A stretch of DNA of 37,764 bases from assembly GCF_009923995.1 (NCBI RefSeq), contig NZ_RFSK01000057.1, positions 1-37,764 of the forward strand, in the 5' to 3' direction. Positions 16,124 through 27,339 of the stretch are shown one piece after another. Below the pieces are notes generated by a model, which worked only from the letters and a program-made list of their open reading frames with translations, searched no databases and was not told where the DNA came from. Position 1 is the stretch's first letter. Every line of letters starts with the position of its first letter. The translations under genes were made by a program, and so were the position numbers. The stretch is from Janthinobacterium sp. Its GTDB lineage: Bacteria; Pseudomonadota; Gammaproteobacteria; Burkholderiales; Burkholderiaceae_D.

Positions 16124-18484
16124 TTACCCTTGTTCGGCACTGGCCGCCGGCACCAGGATGTCCCGGTTGCCATTGGATTGCATGGTTGATACCACCCCGC
16201 TCTGCTCCATCTGCTCGAGCAGACGGGCGGCGCGGTTGTAGCCGATGCGCAGATGACGCTGCACCAGCGAAATCGAGGCGCGGCGGTTTTTCAGCACCAC
16301 CGCCACCGCCTGGTCGTACAGGGCATCGGCCTCGCCGCCGCCCTCGCCTGCCGCGCCGCCTTCGGCGCCGTCGCCTTCCAGGGTGCCGCCTTCGAGGATG
16401 CCCTCGATGTAATTCGGCTCGCCCTGCAGCTTCAGATGGCTGACGACGCGGTGCACTTCCTCATCGGAAACAAACGCGCCGTGCACGCGCATCGGCAAGC
16501 CCGTGCCGGGCGGCATGTACAGCATGTCGCCCATGCCCAGCAGGGTTTCCGCGCCCATCTGGTCCAGAATCGTGCGCGAGTCGATCTTCGACGATACCTG
16601 GAAGGCGATACGCGTAGGAATGTTGGCCTTGATCAAACCCGTGATCACATCGACAGATGGGCGCTGCGTGGCCAGAATCAAGTGCAGGCCGGCGGCGCGC
16701 GCCTTTTGCGCGATGCGCGCGATCAATTCCTCGACTTTTTTGCCCACCACCATCATCAGGTCGGCCAGCTCGTCGATGATGATGACGATGGTCGGCAGTT
16801 TTTCCAGCGGTTCCGGCGAATCGGGCGTCAGGCTGAACGGATTCGGGATGTGTTCTTCGCGCTTCTTCGCATCGGCAATCTTCGCGTTGTAGCCGGCCAG
16901 GTTGCGCACGCCCATCTTGCTCATCAGCTTGTAGCGGCGTTCCATCTCGTTCACGGCCCAGTTCAGGGCGTGGCCGGCCTGGCGCATGTCGGTGACGACG
17001 GGCGCCAGCAAGTGCGGGATGCCTTCGTAGACGGACATTTCCAGCATCTTCGGATCGATCAGGATCAAACGCACGTCGAGCGGGTCGGATTTGTACAGCA
17101 GCGACAAAATCGTCGCATTGATGCCCACGGATTTACCGGAACCGGTGGTACCGGCCACCAGCAAGTGGGGCATCTTCGCCAGGTCGGCCACGACGGGCTT
17201 GCCGGCGATATCCTTGCCCAGCGCAATCGTCAGGCTGGACACACCATCGTTGTAGACCTTGGAGCCGAGAATTTCCGTCAGGCGCACGATCTGGCGCTTG
17301 CTGTTCGGCAATTCCAAGGCCATGTAATTCTTGCCAGGAATGGTTTCCACCACGCGGATCGACGTCAGGGACAGCGAACGGGCCAGGTCGCGCGCCAGGC
17401 CGACGATCTGGCTGCCCTTCACGCCCGTGGCCGGCTCGATCTCATAGCGCGTGACAACGGGACCGGGGTAAGCGGCCACTACCTTGGCATCCACGCCAAA
17501 GTCGGAGAGTTTCTTTTCGATCAGGCGGCTCGTGAATTCCAGGGTTTCCACGGACACCGTTTCCACCACGGGCGGCGCCTCGTCCAGCAGGGACAGGGGC
17601 GGCAGCTTGCCATCGCCCAGGTTCTCGAACAGATGGGCCTGGCGTTCCTTTTCCACGCGCTCCGATTTCACGACGGTGACGACCTGCGGCTCGATCTTCA
17701 CGGGCGGCGCGGCCACGTGCTTTTCCACGTGCTTGGCCCGCTCGATGACGACCACTTCATCGCGGCGCACGGCGGCCACTTCGCCCTGGCGGCGGTCTTC
17801 GCGGTCCTGGTAGCGCAGCACGAACCAGTTGAACGCGTCTTCGATGGTACCCCCGATGCGCTCGGCCACTTGCAGCCAGGACACATGGAAGAACAGGGAA
17901 AAGCCGAGGGCAAACAGCAGCAACAGTAACAAGGTCGCGCCCGTGAAGCCGAAGGCCACGTGGGCCGAGTGGCCCACCAGCTGGCCCAGCACGCCGCCCG
18001 GCTCGCGCGGCAGCTGCACGTGCAGGCTTTTCGCCATGCGCAGGTATTCCAGGCCCATGCTGCCGATCAGCATGATGGAAAAGCCGACGATGCGGATCAG
18101 CATCTCGACATGGTGCTCGCGCTCCACGTCTTCCTCTTCCAGCAGGAAGCGCTTACTCAGGCGGCGATAGCCATTCCATACGGTGCGCAGCAGCCACACG
18201 CACCACCACCAGGCGGAAAAGCCGAAGATATACAGCAACAGGTCGGACAGGGTCGCGCCCAGCTTGCCGCCGAGGTTGGCGACCTTGTCGACGGAGGTGG
18301 CGTGCGACCAGCCGGGATCGAGCTTGTTGAAGCTGGCCAGGATCAGCACGAAATACAGGGCAAACGCGGCCAGCGCGAACCAGCGCGCCTCGGACAGCAG
18401 CCGCACCAGCCGGTTCGGCAGGGGCCGGCGTTCGACCGGTTTACGGGTGTAGCTATTTTGATTGGCCTGGGCTGGTTTAGTCAT
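16124..18484 (-). CDS. ftsK: DNA translocase FtsK
   Basis: The 786-residue protein is anchored by about four N-terminal membrane segments (~35-200). After a short linker comes the RecA-like motor with Walker A GTTGSGKS (445-452) and Walker [14 protein letters not shown]. It ends with a gamma winged helix ([25 protein letters not shown]), which in FtsK recognises KOPS sequences. It pumps chromosome DNA toward dif and activates XerCD at the septum. The linker is short compared with E. coli FtsK but usual for betaproteobacteria. It is first in the ftsK-lolA-(rarA) block and is divergent from trxB. Confidence 0.97.
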   Translation of the reverse strand: MTKPAQANQNSYTRKPVERRPLPNRLVRLLSEARWFALAAFALYFVLILASFNKLDPGWSHATSVDKVANLGGKLGATLSDLLLYIFGFSAWWWCVWLLRTVWNGYRRLSKRFLLEEEDVEREHHVEMLIRIVGFSIMLIGSMGLEYLRMAKSLHVQLPREPGGVLGQLVGHSAHVAFGFTGATLLLLLLFALGFSLFFHVSWLQVAERIGGTIEDAFNWFVLRYQDREDRRQGEVAAVRRDEVVVIERAKHVEKHVAAPPVKIEPQVVTVVKSERVEKERQAHLFENLGDGKLPPLSLLDEAPPVVETVSVETLEFTSRLIEKKLSDFGVDAKVVAAYPGPVVTRYEIEPATGVKGSQIVGLARDLARSLSLTSIRVVETIPGKNYMALELPNSKRQIVRLTEILGSKVYNDGVSSLTIALGKDIAGKPVVADLAKMPHLLVAGTTGSGKSVGINATILSLLYKSDPLDVRLILIDPKMLEMSVYEGIPHLLAPVVTDMRQAGHALNWAVNEMERRYKLMSKMGVRNLAGYNAKIADAKKREEHIPNPFSLTPDSPEPLEKLPTIVIIIDELADLMMVVGKKVEELIARIAQKARAAGLHLILATQRPSVDVITGLIKANIPTRIAFQVSSKIDSRTILDQMGAETLLGMGDMLYMPPGTGLPMRVHGAFVSDEEVHRVVSHLKLQGEPNYIEGILEGGTLEGDGAEGGAAGEGGGEADALYDQAVAVVLKNRRASISLVQRHLRIGYNRAARLLEQMEQSGVVSTMQSNGNRDILVPAASAEQG

Positions 18485-18539
18485 TCTGGGAAGCGCTGCA
18501 AGGTGATAAATGTTTCTGAAAGGGAATTTCCCATAATAA

Positions 18540-19652
<1,113 letters not shown>

Positions 19653-19659
19653 GCGCCGC

Positions 19660-20334
19660 ATGGCGTCGATGAAAGACTTCGCCGACCTGAAGGCGGTCAG
19701 CAAGCAGCTCAAGGAGCAGGCGGACGCGCGCGCACAAGCCGAGGCCGAGCGCGCCAGGCAAGCCAAGGTGCAGGCCGTGGAGAGCAACCTCTTCAAGGCC
19801 AGCATCGGCGGCGTCAAGCGCCTGCCCGAGTCGGACCGCTACGTGCCCAGCCTGCCGAAGGCGGGCGCCATGGCGGCCGCACAGCCGGCGCGCAAGCTGA
19901 CGCCGGAAGAGGACGATGCGGCCGTGCTGCGCGAGTCGCTGTCGGACTTGTTCGAAGTCGACCATTACCTGGAAAACGATCCGGCCCTGAACTACGCCCG
20001 CCCGGGCGTGGGGCCGGACGTGGTGAAGAAGATGCGCAAGGGCCACTGGCCCGTGCAGGATGAGCTGGACTTGCACGGCTTGCGCCGCGACGAGGCCCGC
20101 GACGGCATCGGCGCCTTCCTGAACCAGGCCACGCGGCGCAAGCTGCGCTGCGTGCGCGTGATCCACGGCAAGGGTTTCGGCTCGAAGGGCCAGGAACCGG
20201 TACTCAAATCCATGGTGCACAGCTGGCTCGTGCAAAAGGATGAAGTCATCGCCTTTTGCCAGGCGCGCCGCTCCGAAGGGGGCGATGGCGCCCTCGTCGT
20301 GCTGCTCTCCGCAGCCTTGCAGCCCATCCGCTAG
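19660..20334 (+). CDS. Smr-domain protein (putative DNA/RNA endonuclease)
   Basis: The 224-residue protein has a long charged N-terminal helix (ADLKAVSKQLKEQADARAQAEAERARQ), a linker, and a C-terminal Smr domain with LDLHG (136-140) and VIHGKG (167-172), the two conserved motifs. The domain is shared with MutS2 and SmrA/SmrB proteins, which cut nucleic acids; E. coli SmrB cleaves mRNA at collided ribosomes. The specific target here is not known. It follows trxB by 7 nt. Confidence 0.93.
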   Translation: MASMKDFADLKAVSKQLKEQADARAQAEAERARQAKVQAVESNLFKASIGGVKRLPESDRYVPSLPKAGAMAAAQPARKLTPEEDDAAVLRESLSDLFEVDHYLENDPALNYARPGVGPDVVKKMRKGHWPVQDELDLHGLRRDEARDGIGAFLNQATRRKLRCVRVIHGKGFGSKGQEPVLKSMVHSWLVQKDEVIAFCQARRSEGGDGALVVLLSAALQPIR

Positions 20335-20379
20335 GCTTGACAGCAAGCAATTACAATTCAGTCACCAGTTCCACACTGC

Positions 20380-20413
20380 ACACGGCCCCGTTTGTCACCA
20401 TTCGGGGCCGTGT
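20380..20413. terminator. Long hairpin after the Smr-domain gene
   Basis: ACACGGCCCCG (20380-20390) pairs perfectly with CGGGGCCGTGT (20403-20413) over 11 bp, with a 12-nt loop. It lies 46 nt after the Smr stop and 45 nt before the TRIC start. No T-run follows, so it may act as an RNA-stabilising or regulatory hairpin rather than a true terminator. Confidence 0.5.
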
Positions 20414-20457
20414 CATGTTAACCTGTGACAATTATTTCCTGTCCTCGCGTTCCGCCC

Positions 20458-21087
20458 ATGATGCCACCCCAATTGCCGCCTGGCTCGCTGATCAAGATCA
20501 TCGAGGTCATCGCCATCCTGGTGGGCGCGTTTTCCGGTTTCATCGAGGCACGCCGCAAGCGCATGGACCTGGTCGGCGTCTTCGTCGTGGCCTTCATCAC
20601 CGCCTTCGGCGGCGGCACCCTGCGCGACATCCTGCTCGACAAGCGGCCCCTGTTCTGGGTGTCGCACCAGGAATACGCGATTCTCATCTTCGTGCTGGCC
20701 CTGACGGCCGCGCCCCTGATCCAGCATCTGCGCCAGATCGTCTCGGAACGCCTGATCGTCGTGGCCGACGCCATCGGCCTGGGCATGTTCGCCATCGCGG
20801 GCGTGGCCGAAGCCATGCGCGCCGGCATGCCGATCTTCATCGCGTCAATGATGGGAGTGATTACGGGGATTTTCGGCGGCGTGATGCGCGACATCGTCTG
20901 CAACGAAGTGCCGATGGTGTTTCGCGACGGCAAACCGTATGCGATCTGCGCCTTCTTCGGCTGCTGGGCTTATCTGTTGCAGATGCACTTCGGCGCCGAG
21001 CACGACTTCGCGCTGTGGACCAGCGCCAGCGGCATCACCATCCTGCGCCTGATCTGCTGGAAATTCGACATGCGGCTGGGGCGCTGA
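20458..21087 (+). CDS. TRIC/UPF0126-family membrane channel (trimeric intracellular cation channel type)
   Basis: The 209-residue protein has about seven membrane helices in two repeats with the paired family motifs. These are GAFSGFIEARRKRMDLVGVF followed by VAFITAFGGGTLRDILL in the first half, and FAIAGVAEAM followed by GVITGIFGGVMRDIVCNEVP in the second. Bacterial TRIC homologues such as E. coli YadS/YicG form homotrimeric cation channels; which ion is moved in vivo is unclear. An upstream GTG (20425) is open but the family starts near LIKIIEVIAI, so one of the adjacent ATGs at 20458/20461 is likely. Confidence 0.93.
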   Translation: MMPPQLPPGSLIKIIEVIAILVGAFSGFIEARRKRMDLVGVFVVAFITAFGGGTLRDILLDKRPLFWVSHQEYAILIFVLALTAAPLIQHLRQIVSERLIVVADAIGLGMFAIAGVAEAMRAGMPIFIASMMGVITGIFGGVMRDIVCNEVPMVFRDGKPYAICAFFGCWAYLLQMHFGAEHDFALWTSASGITILRLICWKFDMRLGR

Positions 21088-21129
21088 ACCGCGCGGATGC
21101 GAGATCCCGCAAGATGCCGGGCGGCTCAC

Positions 21130-21225
21130 GTCGGATTACGCGCAGGCGCCAATCCGACCTACGGCCTGCTGAAGAACAGCTACATAGCAGTAGGTCGGAT
21201 TAGGCTCGAAAAGCCGTCATCCGAC
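21130..21225. repeat. REP-type palindromic pair (BIME-like) after the TRIC gene
   Basis: Two palindromic units lie head to head. GTCGGATTACGCGC to AATCCGAC covers 21130-21158 and GTCGGATTAGGC to CATCCGAC covers 21194-21225. AATCCGACCTAC (21151-21162) and GTAGGTCGGATT (21190-21201) are perfect inverted 12-mers, so the pair can fold as a whole. This is the classic layout of REP/BIME elements found between convergent genes (TRIC on plus, glnB on minus). Confidence 0.85.
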
Positions 21226-21256
21226 AGCATCATTGGCATAGACCCGGCAAGAAAAC

Positions 21257-21759
<503 letters not shown>

Positions 21760-21768
21760 TTCCCCACG

Positions 21769-23385
21769 TTATTCGTAAAACTTCGACGTGATGGGGTAGC
21801 GCCAGTCGCGGCCGAATCCACGGTGCGTGACGCGGATGCCCACCGGCGACTGGCGCCGCTTGTATTCATTGATCTTGATCAGACGCGTGATTTTCGCCAC
21901 GTCGGCCGGCGGGTAGCCAGCCTCGATAATGTCGGCGATCGGCCGGTTTTCTTCCATGTACAACTGCATGATGCCGTCGAGCACCTCATACGGCGGCAAG
22001 GAATCCTGGTCCAGCTGGTCGGCGCGCAGTTCGGCCGACGGTCCCCGCGTCAGGATACGCTCGGGTATCACGTCCGACACCCCGTTGCGGTACGCGCACA
22101 GGCGGTACACGAGGGTCTTGGCGATATCCTTGATGACGGCAAAGCCGCCCGCCATGTCGCCGTACAGGGTGCAATAACCGACGGCCATCTCGCTCTTGTT
22201 GCCCGTCGTCAAGACGATGCTGCCGTGCTTGTTCGACAGGGCCATCAGCAAGGTGCCGCGGATGCGGGCCTGGATGTTCTCTTCCGTCGCGTCTTCCGCC
22301 AGCCCCGCGAACTCGCCGGCCAGGGTGGCGCGGAAGGCATCGAAAGTTTGCTTGATCGGAATTTCATCGTAGCGCACATTGAGGCGTTTTACCATGTCGC
22401 GCGAATCGATCCACGAGATATCGGCCGTAAATTGCGACGGCATCATGACGGCGCGCACCTTGTCGGCGCCCAGCGCATCGACGGCAATGGCCAGGGTCAG
22501 GGCGGAATCGACGCCGCCCGACATGCCGATCAGCACGCCAGGGAAGCCGTTCTTGCCTATATAGTCGCGCACGCCCAGCACCAGCGCCTGGTACACCTGC
22601 GCTTCCGTCGTCAGCGGCGCGGCCAGGGCCTGCGGCACGGGCGTGGCGCCGTCGAACGCGACGAGCTGCAAGTCTTCCGCGAAATGGCGCAGCTGGGCGC
22701 AGATGGTGCCGGCCGCATCCATGACAAACGAGTCGCCGTCGAAGATCAGCTCATCCTGGCCGCCCACCAGGTTGGCGTAGACGAGGGCCATGCCTTGCGC
22801 GCTGACGTTGCGGCGCATGGTGTCATAGCGCAGGTGCTGCTTGTTCATGTGATACGGCGAGCCGTTCGGCACCAGCAGCACTTGCGCGCCGGCCGCGCGG
22901 GCGCGCATGGGGGCGTGCTCGAACCACGTGTCTTCGCAGATATTGATGCCGAAACGCACGCCCTTCACGCCAAAGACGAACGCCTGGTCGGACGAGGTGA
23001 AGTAGCGCTTTTCATCGAAAACAGTCGTGTTCGGCAAGTCGTGCTTGCGGTAGGTGCCCAGCACTTCGCCGTTCAGCAGCACGGAGGCGGCATTGTGGCG
23101 CACGCCCTTTTCATCCTGCAGGGGCAGGCCCACCACCACGTGCAAATCCTTGAACTGGGCCAGGTCGGCAGCCAGCCCGGCAAACGCCTCCTGGGTTTTT
23201 GCGTAGAATGCATTGCGCAGCAACAGGTCCTCGGGTGGATAGCCGACCAGCGACAGTTCCGGCGTGAGCACGATATCGGCGCCCGCTTCAAAGGCGCGGC
23301 GGGAAAGGTCGAGGATCTTGGCACGGTTGCCGGCCAGATCGCCGACCGTACTATTCATTTGAGCAATTGCGACTTTGACTGTCAT
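21769..23385 (-). CDS. nadE: Glutamine-dependent NAD+ synthetase
   Basis: The 538-residue two-domain enzyme has an N-terminal nitrilase-type glutaminase with the triad E43, K113 and C149 (in INICEDTWFE). The C-terminal ATP pyrophosphatase domain has the PP-loop SGGVDSA (288-294) and TTGNKSEMAVGYCTLYGDMAGGFAVI. It makes NAD+ from nicotinate adenine dinucleotide, ATP and glutamine-derived ammonia. Length fits the short bacterial glutamine-dependent type. It is upstream of glnB on the same strand, a pairing that links a glutamine-using enzyme with the glutamine sensor. Confidence 0.97.
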   Translation of the reverse strand: MTVKVAIAQMNSTVGDLAGNRAKILDLSRRAFEAGADIVLTPELSLVGYPPEDLLLRNAFYAKTQEAFAGLAADLAQFKDLHVVVGLPLQDEKGVRHNAASVLLNGEVLGTYRKHDLPNTTVFDEKRYFTSSDQAFVFGVKGVRFGINICEDTWFEHAPMRARAAGAQVLLVPNGSPYHMNKQHLRYDTMRRNVSAQGMALVYANLVGGQDELIFDGDSFVMDAAGTICAQLRHFAEDLQLVAFDGATPVPQALAAPLTTEAQVYQALVLGVRDYIGKNGFPGVLIGMSGGVDSALTLAIAVDALGADKVRAVMMPSQFTADISWIDSRDMVKRLNVRYDEIPIKQTFDAFRATLAGEFAGLAEDATEENIQARIRGTLLMALSNKHGSIVLTTGNKSEMAVGYCTLYGDMAGGFAVIKDIAKTLVYRLCAYRNGVSDVIPERILTRGPSAELRADQLDQDSLPPYEVLDGIMQLYMEENRPIADIIEAGYPPADVAKITRLIKINEYKRRQSPVGIRVTHRGFGRDWRYPITSKFYE

Positions 23386-23457
23386 GATGATGGAAATTTC
23401 GTTTTATTAAACAAGACAGGGGCGCGCAGGCCGATGGTGGCGCCCCGAGAGTGATGA

Positions 23458-24618
23458 ATGCACACTACAACAATGAATTATCGCACGGCTATCGTCTCTA
23501 CCCTGGCTGAAATTGGCGAAGCGGCCTGGTCGGACCTGCTGGCATGCCAGCAGGATGCCAATCCCTTCCTGTCCTACGCTTTCCTGCACGCGCTGCACGA
23601 ATCGGGCTGCGCCAGCGCGGACACGGGCTGGCAGCCGAACTACCTGGCGCTGTGGCAAGGCGATGTGCTGGCCGCCGCCCTGCCCCTGTACCTGAAACAG
23701 CATTCCTACGGCGAGTACGTGTTCGACTGGGCCTGGGCAGATGCCTATCAGCAACATGGCCTGGAATATTACCCGAAACTGCTGTCGGCGATACCGTTTA
23801 CGCCCGTCAGCGGCACGCGCCTGCTGGCCCGCGATGGCCAGGCGCGCGCCGCCCTGCTGGCCTTTTTGCAGGCGCAGCAGCAGGCGGCCGACGTGTCGTC
23901 CTGCCATATCCTGTTCCCGCCGGAAAGCGAAGCGCGCCAGCTGGCGCAAGCGGGCTATTTGATGCGTAGTGGCGTGCAGTTTCACTGGCTCAATCCCGGC
24001 TACACGGATTTCGAACAATTCCTCGCCACCCTGGAACACCGGAAACGCAAGAATATCCGCGCCGAGCGGCGCAAGGTGCGCGAAGCGGGCGTCGTCATGC
24101 GCCAGGTGCGCGGGGTGGAAGCGACGGATGCAGACTGGCGGCTGTTCCACCGCTGCTACAGCAATACCTATGCGGAACACCGCTCCTCGCCCTATCTGTC
24201 GCTGGACTTCTTCCGGCGCATCGGCGCCAGCATGCCGCAAAACATCTTACTCGTGATCGCCGAGCGCGACGGCCGGGCCATCGCCGCCTCGCTCGTCATC
24301 CATACCAGCGATACCCTGTATGGCCGCTACTGGGGCGCGCTGGAGCACGTGCCCTGCCTGCATTTCGAGACTTCGTATTACCAGCCGCTGGAGTTCTGCA
24401 TCGCCAACGGCATCGCCACCTTCGAAGGGGGCGCGCAGGGCGAGCACAAGATGGCGCGGGGCTTCCTGCCGCAAAAGACGTGGTCCGCCCACTGGCTGGC
24501 CCACCCCGCCTTTGCCGACGCCGTACAGCGCTTCCTCGAGCGCGAGCGGGGCGGCATCGATGCCTATCTGGATGAATTGAACGAGCACAGCCCGTTTCGC
24601 GCCGCCATGGCGCCCTGA
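23458..24618 (+). CDS. FemAB-like GNAT-fold acyltransferase (COG3146/DUF482)
   Basis: The 386-residue cytoplasmic protein has the pattern of the PF04339 family: NPFLSYAFLHALHESGCAS near 35-55, LYLKQHSYGEYVFDWAWADAY, then a basic HRKRKNIRAERRKV patch and HFETSYYQPLEFCIANGIATFEGGAQGEHKMARGF-type blocks in the second half. Members are related to FemAB/FemX aminoacyl transferases and carry a duplicated GNAT fold; their substrates are largely unknown. An in-frame ATG at 23473 is an alternative start. It is divergent from nadE and convergent with the HdeD-family gene. Confidence 0.88.
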   Translation: MHTTTMNYRTAIVSTLAEIGEAAWSDLLACQQDANPFLSYAFLHALHESGCASADTGWQPNYLALWQGDVLAAALPLYLKQHSYGEYVFDWAWADAYQQHGLEYYPKLLSAIPFTPVSGTRLLARDGQARAALLAFLQAQQQAADVSSCHILFPPESEARQLAQAGYLMRSGVQFHWLNPGYTDFEQFLATLEHRKRKNIRAERRKVREAGVVMRQVRGVEATDADWRLFHRCYSNTYAEHRSSPYLSLDFFRRIGASMPQNILLVIAERDGRAIAASLVIHTSDTLYGRYWGALEHVPCLHFETSYYQPLEFCIANGIATFEGGAQGEHKMARGFLPQKTWSAHWLAHPAFADAVQRFLERERGGIDAYLDELNEHSPFRAAMAP

Positions 24619-24622
24619 AGGC

Positions 24623-24655
24623 AAAAGCGCTCCCGGCCGGCTGGCGGGGAGCGCT
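24623..24655 (-). terminator. Terminator between convergent genes
   Basis: AGCGCTCCC (24626-24634) pairs with GGGAGCGCT (24647-24655) over 9 bp. TTTT follows on the minus strand (24623-24626), so it mainly ends the HdeD-family transcript, but it may also serve the plus-strand gene. Confidence 0.65.
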
Positions 24656-24674
24656 CGCATACACGCAGGGGCGA

Positions 24675-25256
24675 TCAGGCAGCCGAGCGGCCGGCACTGC
24701 CACCGAAGGCGCCGTCCTTCTTCAGCTTGTAGGCGCGCCATGCCAGGGTCAGCAGCAAGATACCCGTCAGCAAGGCATACACGCCTATCATCCACACGAG
24801 GGCGAAGGTGCCCGCGGCGGGGAAGACGAGGATCAAAATGCCGAAGACGATGGAAATGACGGCATTGAGCACCAGCAGCCATTCGCCCCGGATGGCCTTG
24901 CGCAGGCGGATCGCCAGCACGATGTCGAACACGCCCGAGATCAGGGCATTGACGCCGATCATGACGATCAGGGCAAACGTCGTCAGCAGCGGATAGATGA
25001 TGGTCAGGATGCCCACGGCCAGGCCGCAGATGCCCAGCAGCAGCAAGGCCCACCAGTCGCCGCCATGCTTGCGGTTGCTGAACGCGCCGACGACGGAGAC
25101 GCCGCCGCCCAGCAGCGCGTAGGCGGCAAACACCATCAGCAGGGACAGCACCGTCACGCCCGGCAACGCCAGGGTGATCACGCCAAAGGCGATCGCCGCC
25201 AGGCCCCGCAAGGCCAGCACCCACCACGAGCGCATCAACAAGTGCTCAGTATACAT
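24675..25256 (-). CDS. HdeD-family (DUF308) membrane protein
   Basis: The 193-residue protein has six hydrophobic segments in three helical-hairpin repeats, each with the family's G-rich pattern (LRGLAAIAFGVITLALPGVT, GICGLAVGILTIIYPLLT, NAVISIVFGILILVFPAAGT). It ends in a short polar tail (YKLKKDGAFGGSAGRSAA). E. coli HdeD is an acid-resistance membrane protein, but the role of most members is unknown. It is a single gene flanked by terminator hairpins on both sides. Confidence 0.92.
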   Translation of the reverse strand: MYTEHLLMRSWWVLALRGLAAIAFGVITLALPGVTVLSLLMVFAAYALLGGGVSVVGAFSNRKHGGDWWALLLLGICGLAVGILTIIYPLLTTFALIVMIGVNALISGVFDIVLAIRLRKAIRGEWLLVLNAVISIVFGILILVFPAAGTFALVWMIGVYALLTGILLLTLAWRAYKLKKDGAFGGSAGRSAA

Positions 25257-25355
25257 ACCACCTCCCGTTCAAAAGCATTCCGAAGTTAACTTTTCGATAA
25301 TATTCTAGGCGTGTGCATGCCGTCCAATCCACCGGAAAGAGTTATGTTGTGGCAA

Positions 25356-25396
25356 TAAAAAAGCGCACCCGGCCATCATAGCAGGGTGCGCTTTTT
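25356..25396 (-). terminator. Strong bidirectional-looking terminator after ppa
   Basis: AAGCGCACCC (25361-25370) and GGGTGCGCTT (25384-25393) form a 10-bp stem, with A-run on one side and T-run on the other. It is 58 nt past the ppa stop codon on the minus strand. Confidence 0.85.
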
Positions 25397-25453
25397 ACTC
25401 GCACACGGCAGACTGCCGGCGGCTAGCCGCCGGCTCTGCGGGGTATCACTTGC

Positions 25454-26002
25454 TCAGGAAGCTGCTTTCTCGGCATCTGCCTTGTAGGCGGCCACGCCGC
25501 CCAGGATTTCTTCCTTGGCCACGTCCGGACCATACCAGCCGTCGATCTTGACCCATTTGCCCTTTTCCAGGTCTTTGTAGTGCTCGAAGAAATGCTGGAT
25601 CTGGCGCAGGCGCAGTTCGTTCAAGTCTTCCGGCTTTTGCCAGTGGCTGTAGATCGACAGAACCTTGTCGACTGGCACGGCCAGCACTTTCGCGTCTTCG
25701 CCCGACTCGTCGGTCATCTTCAGCACGCCGATAGGACGGCAGCGCACGACCACGCCTGGAATCAGGGGGAATGGGGTGATGACGAGCACGTCGACCGGGT
25801 CGCCGTCCGGCGACAGGGTGTTCGGCACGTAGCCGTAGTTGCATGGGTAGTGCATGGCGGTACCCATGAAGCGATCGACGAAGATCGCGCCGCTTTCCTT
25901 GTCGACTTCGTACTTGATCGGATCGGCGTTCATCGGGATTTCGATGACGACGTTGAAATCGTTCGGCAGGTCGCGGCCGGAAGAGACGTTATTCAAACTC
26001 AT
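25454..26002 (-). CDS. ppa: Inorganic pyrophosphatase
   Basis: The 182-residue family I enzyme has the metal-binding core GDPVDVLV preceded by [11 protein letters not shown], plus [17 protein letters not shown] and KVLAVPVDK. It hydrolyses pyrophosphate to two phosphates in the cytoplasm and drives biosynthetic reactions. GAGGAAAA precedes the ATG. It is a single gene with its own promoter-like site (26042-26047) and terminator. Confidence 0.97.
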   Translation of the reverse strand: MSLNNVSSGRDLPNDFNVVIEIPMNADPIKYEVDKESGAIFVDRFMGTAMHYPCNYGYVPNTLSPDGDPVDVLVITPFPLIPGVVVRCRPIGVLKMTDESGEDAKVLAVPVDKVLSIYSHWQKPEDLNELRLRQIQHFFEHYKDLEKGKWVKIDGWYGPDVAKEEILGGVAAYKADAEKAAS

Positions 26003-26041
26003 GGATTTTCCTCATTATGCGGATTGTGTTTTAACGGCGTA

Positions 26042-26047
26042 ATTATA
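26042..26047 (-). promoter_or_regulatory. -10 box of the ppa promoter
   Basis: A perfect TATAAT on the minus strand lies 40 nt before the ppa start codon, giving a short leader. The -35 is not convincing. Confidence 0.5.
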
Positions 26048-26081
26048 GAGAAGTCGGCCGGGCTTGTGCGCCGCAGCACAT

Positions 26082-26116
26082 AAAAAAGAGCCCGTTTTCT
26101 TGTGGGAAACGGGCTC
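26082..26116 (-). terminator. Terminator of the hem operon
   Basis: GAGCCCGTTT (26088-26097) pairs with AAACGGGCTC (26107-26116). On the minus strand a run of six T follows (26082-26087). It lies 22 nt after the hemY stop. Confidence 0.9.
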
Positions 26117-26138
26117 TTGATCTTATCTTACAGCTATC

Positions 26139-27335
26139 TTACAGAATTGTTGCCAAAGCACACTGCCGGTAATGCGCGGCAGCCTGCTCCGTTTGTTGCA
26201 AGGCATCGTGCATCTGCGCCAGCTTCAGGTGGGCATCGCGCACCATCTGCGGCTCGTTCGCATCCGACAGGGCCTGCTCCAGGTGGCGCTGCGCCTTGCC
26301 CCACAATTTTTGCTTGAGGCACAGGGAACCGAGAGTCAGGGCCAGCTCCGCGTCCAGCGGACGCTGTTTCAGCCACTGCTCGCAATGCTCGATCTGCAGC
26401 AGCAGGGCGGGCGTGCCGGCCGGCGCCGCCGCTTCGCGGTAGGCGCGCACGACGCGCTCGTCCCAGTCGGCGGCCAGCGACTCTTCGCACACGAGGCGCG
26501 CTTCGTCGTGCAGGCCGCGCGCGTTCAGGGCCGTGGCGGCGCGGCAGGCGATGTAGGGCTTGACCCGGTCTGCGCCCGGCACGGTGGACCACACGCGCAT
26601 CAAGGACTCGGCGTCATGCGTGGGATCGGACAGCAAATGGTCGTACGCCAGTTCGCGCAGGCGCGACGACAGGGCAGGATGCAGGGCGCGGTGCTTGTCG
26701 AGCGAACGCACGAGGCGCAGCACTTCCGGCCAGTTCTTCGCCTGCTGCTCGGCCTTCAGCGACCATTGCAGGGCGTGGATGTGGCGCGTGCCGCTGGCGT
26801 TCAGTTCGCGCACGGCCGCCAGGGCCGCTTCCGGCTGGTGGTCGTCGACGAGCAATTCCGTCACCGTCATCAGGCGCGCCGTCTTCAGGCTCGCATCGCC
26901 TTCGACGCGGGCCAGCCAGCTGTCGCGGCGCTCGGACTGGCGCATGCGGTGGGCGGCGCGCGCGCCGATCAGCGCGGCCAGGCCGGCGTTTTCTTCCAGC
27001 TCGGCGGCGCGCAGGGCGGCCTTCTCGGCATGGCCGAAACGGCCTTCGAACAGGGCTTTCAAGGCTTCGCGCAAGCCCTTGTTGCCATCGCGCTCACGCT
27101 TGCGCTGGCGGTAGGCCGCCACCTGCGCCGGCATGCGCACGGTGGCGCGCACGGCGCGCAGCAGGAAATACAGCAGCGCGAACAGCACGACCTGCAGCAG
27201 CAGGAACAGATTGAGCGACAGGTCGATGCGGTACGGCGGATAGAACAGCACCACGTTGCCGGGGTTGAAACGGGCCGTCACGGCGATACCGATCGCCGCG
27301 GCCATCAGGGCGAGTAACCAGAGAAATAGACGCAT
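26139..27335 (-). CDS. hemY: Heme biosynthesis-associated protein HemY (TPR)
   Basis: The 398-residue inner-membrane protein has two N-terminal membrane helices (residues ~1-20 and ~40-62) with the family motif FNPGNVVLFYPPYRIDLSLN between them. A long helical TPR-like domain follows (LREALKALFEGRFGHAEKAALRAAEL onward). This HemY is the proteobacterial TPR protein, not the Bacillus protoporphyrinogen oxidase of the same name; its biochemical role in tetrapyrrole synthesis is unsettled. It starts 4 nt after hemX and is the last gene of hemCDXY. Confidence 0.94.
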   Translation of the reverse strand: MRLFLWLLALMAAAIGIAVTARFNPGNVVLFYPPYRIDLSLNLFLLLQVVLFALLYFLLRAVRATVRMPAQVAAYRQRKRERDGNKGLREALKALFEGRFGHAEKAALRAAELEENAGLAALIGARAAHRMRQSERRDSWLARVEGDASLKTARLMTVTELLVDDHQPEAALAAVRELNASGTRHIHALQWSLKAEQQAKNWPEVLRLVRSLDKHRALHPALSSRLRELAYDHLLSDPTHDAESLMRVWSTVPGADRVKPYIACRAATALNARGLHDEARLVCEESLAADWDERVVRAYREAAAPAGTPALLLQIEHCEQWLKQRPLDAELALTLGSLCLKQKLWGKAQRHLEQALSDANEPQMVRDAHLKLAQMHDALQQTEQAAAHYRQCALATIL

Positions 27336-27339
27336 GGGC

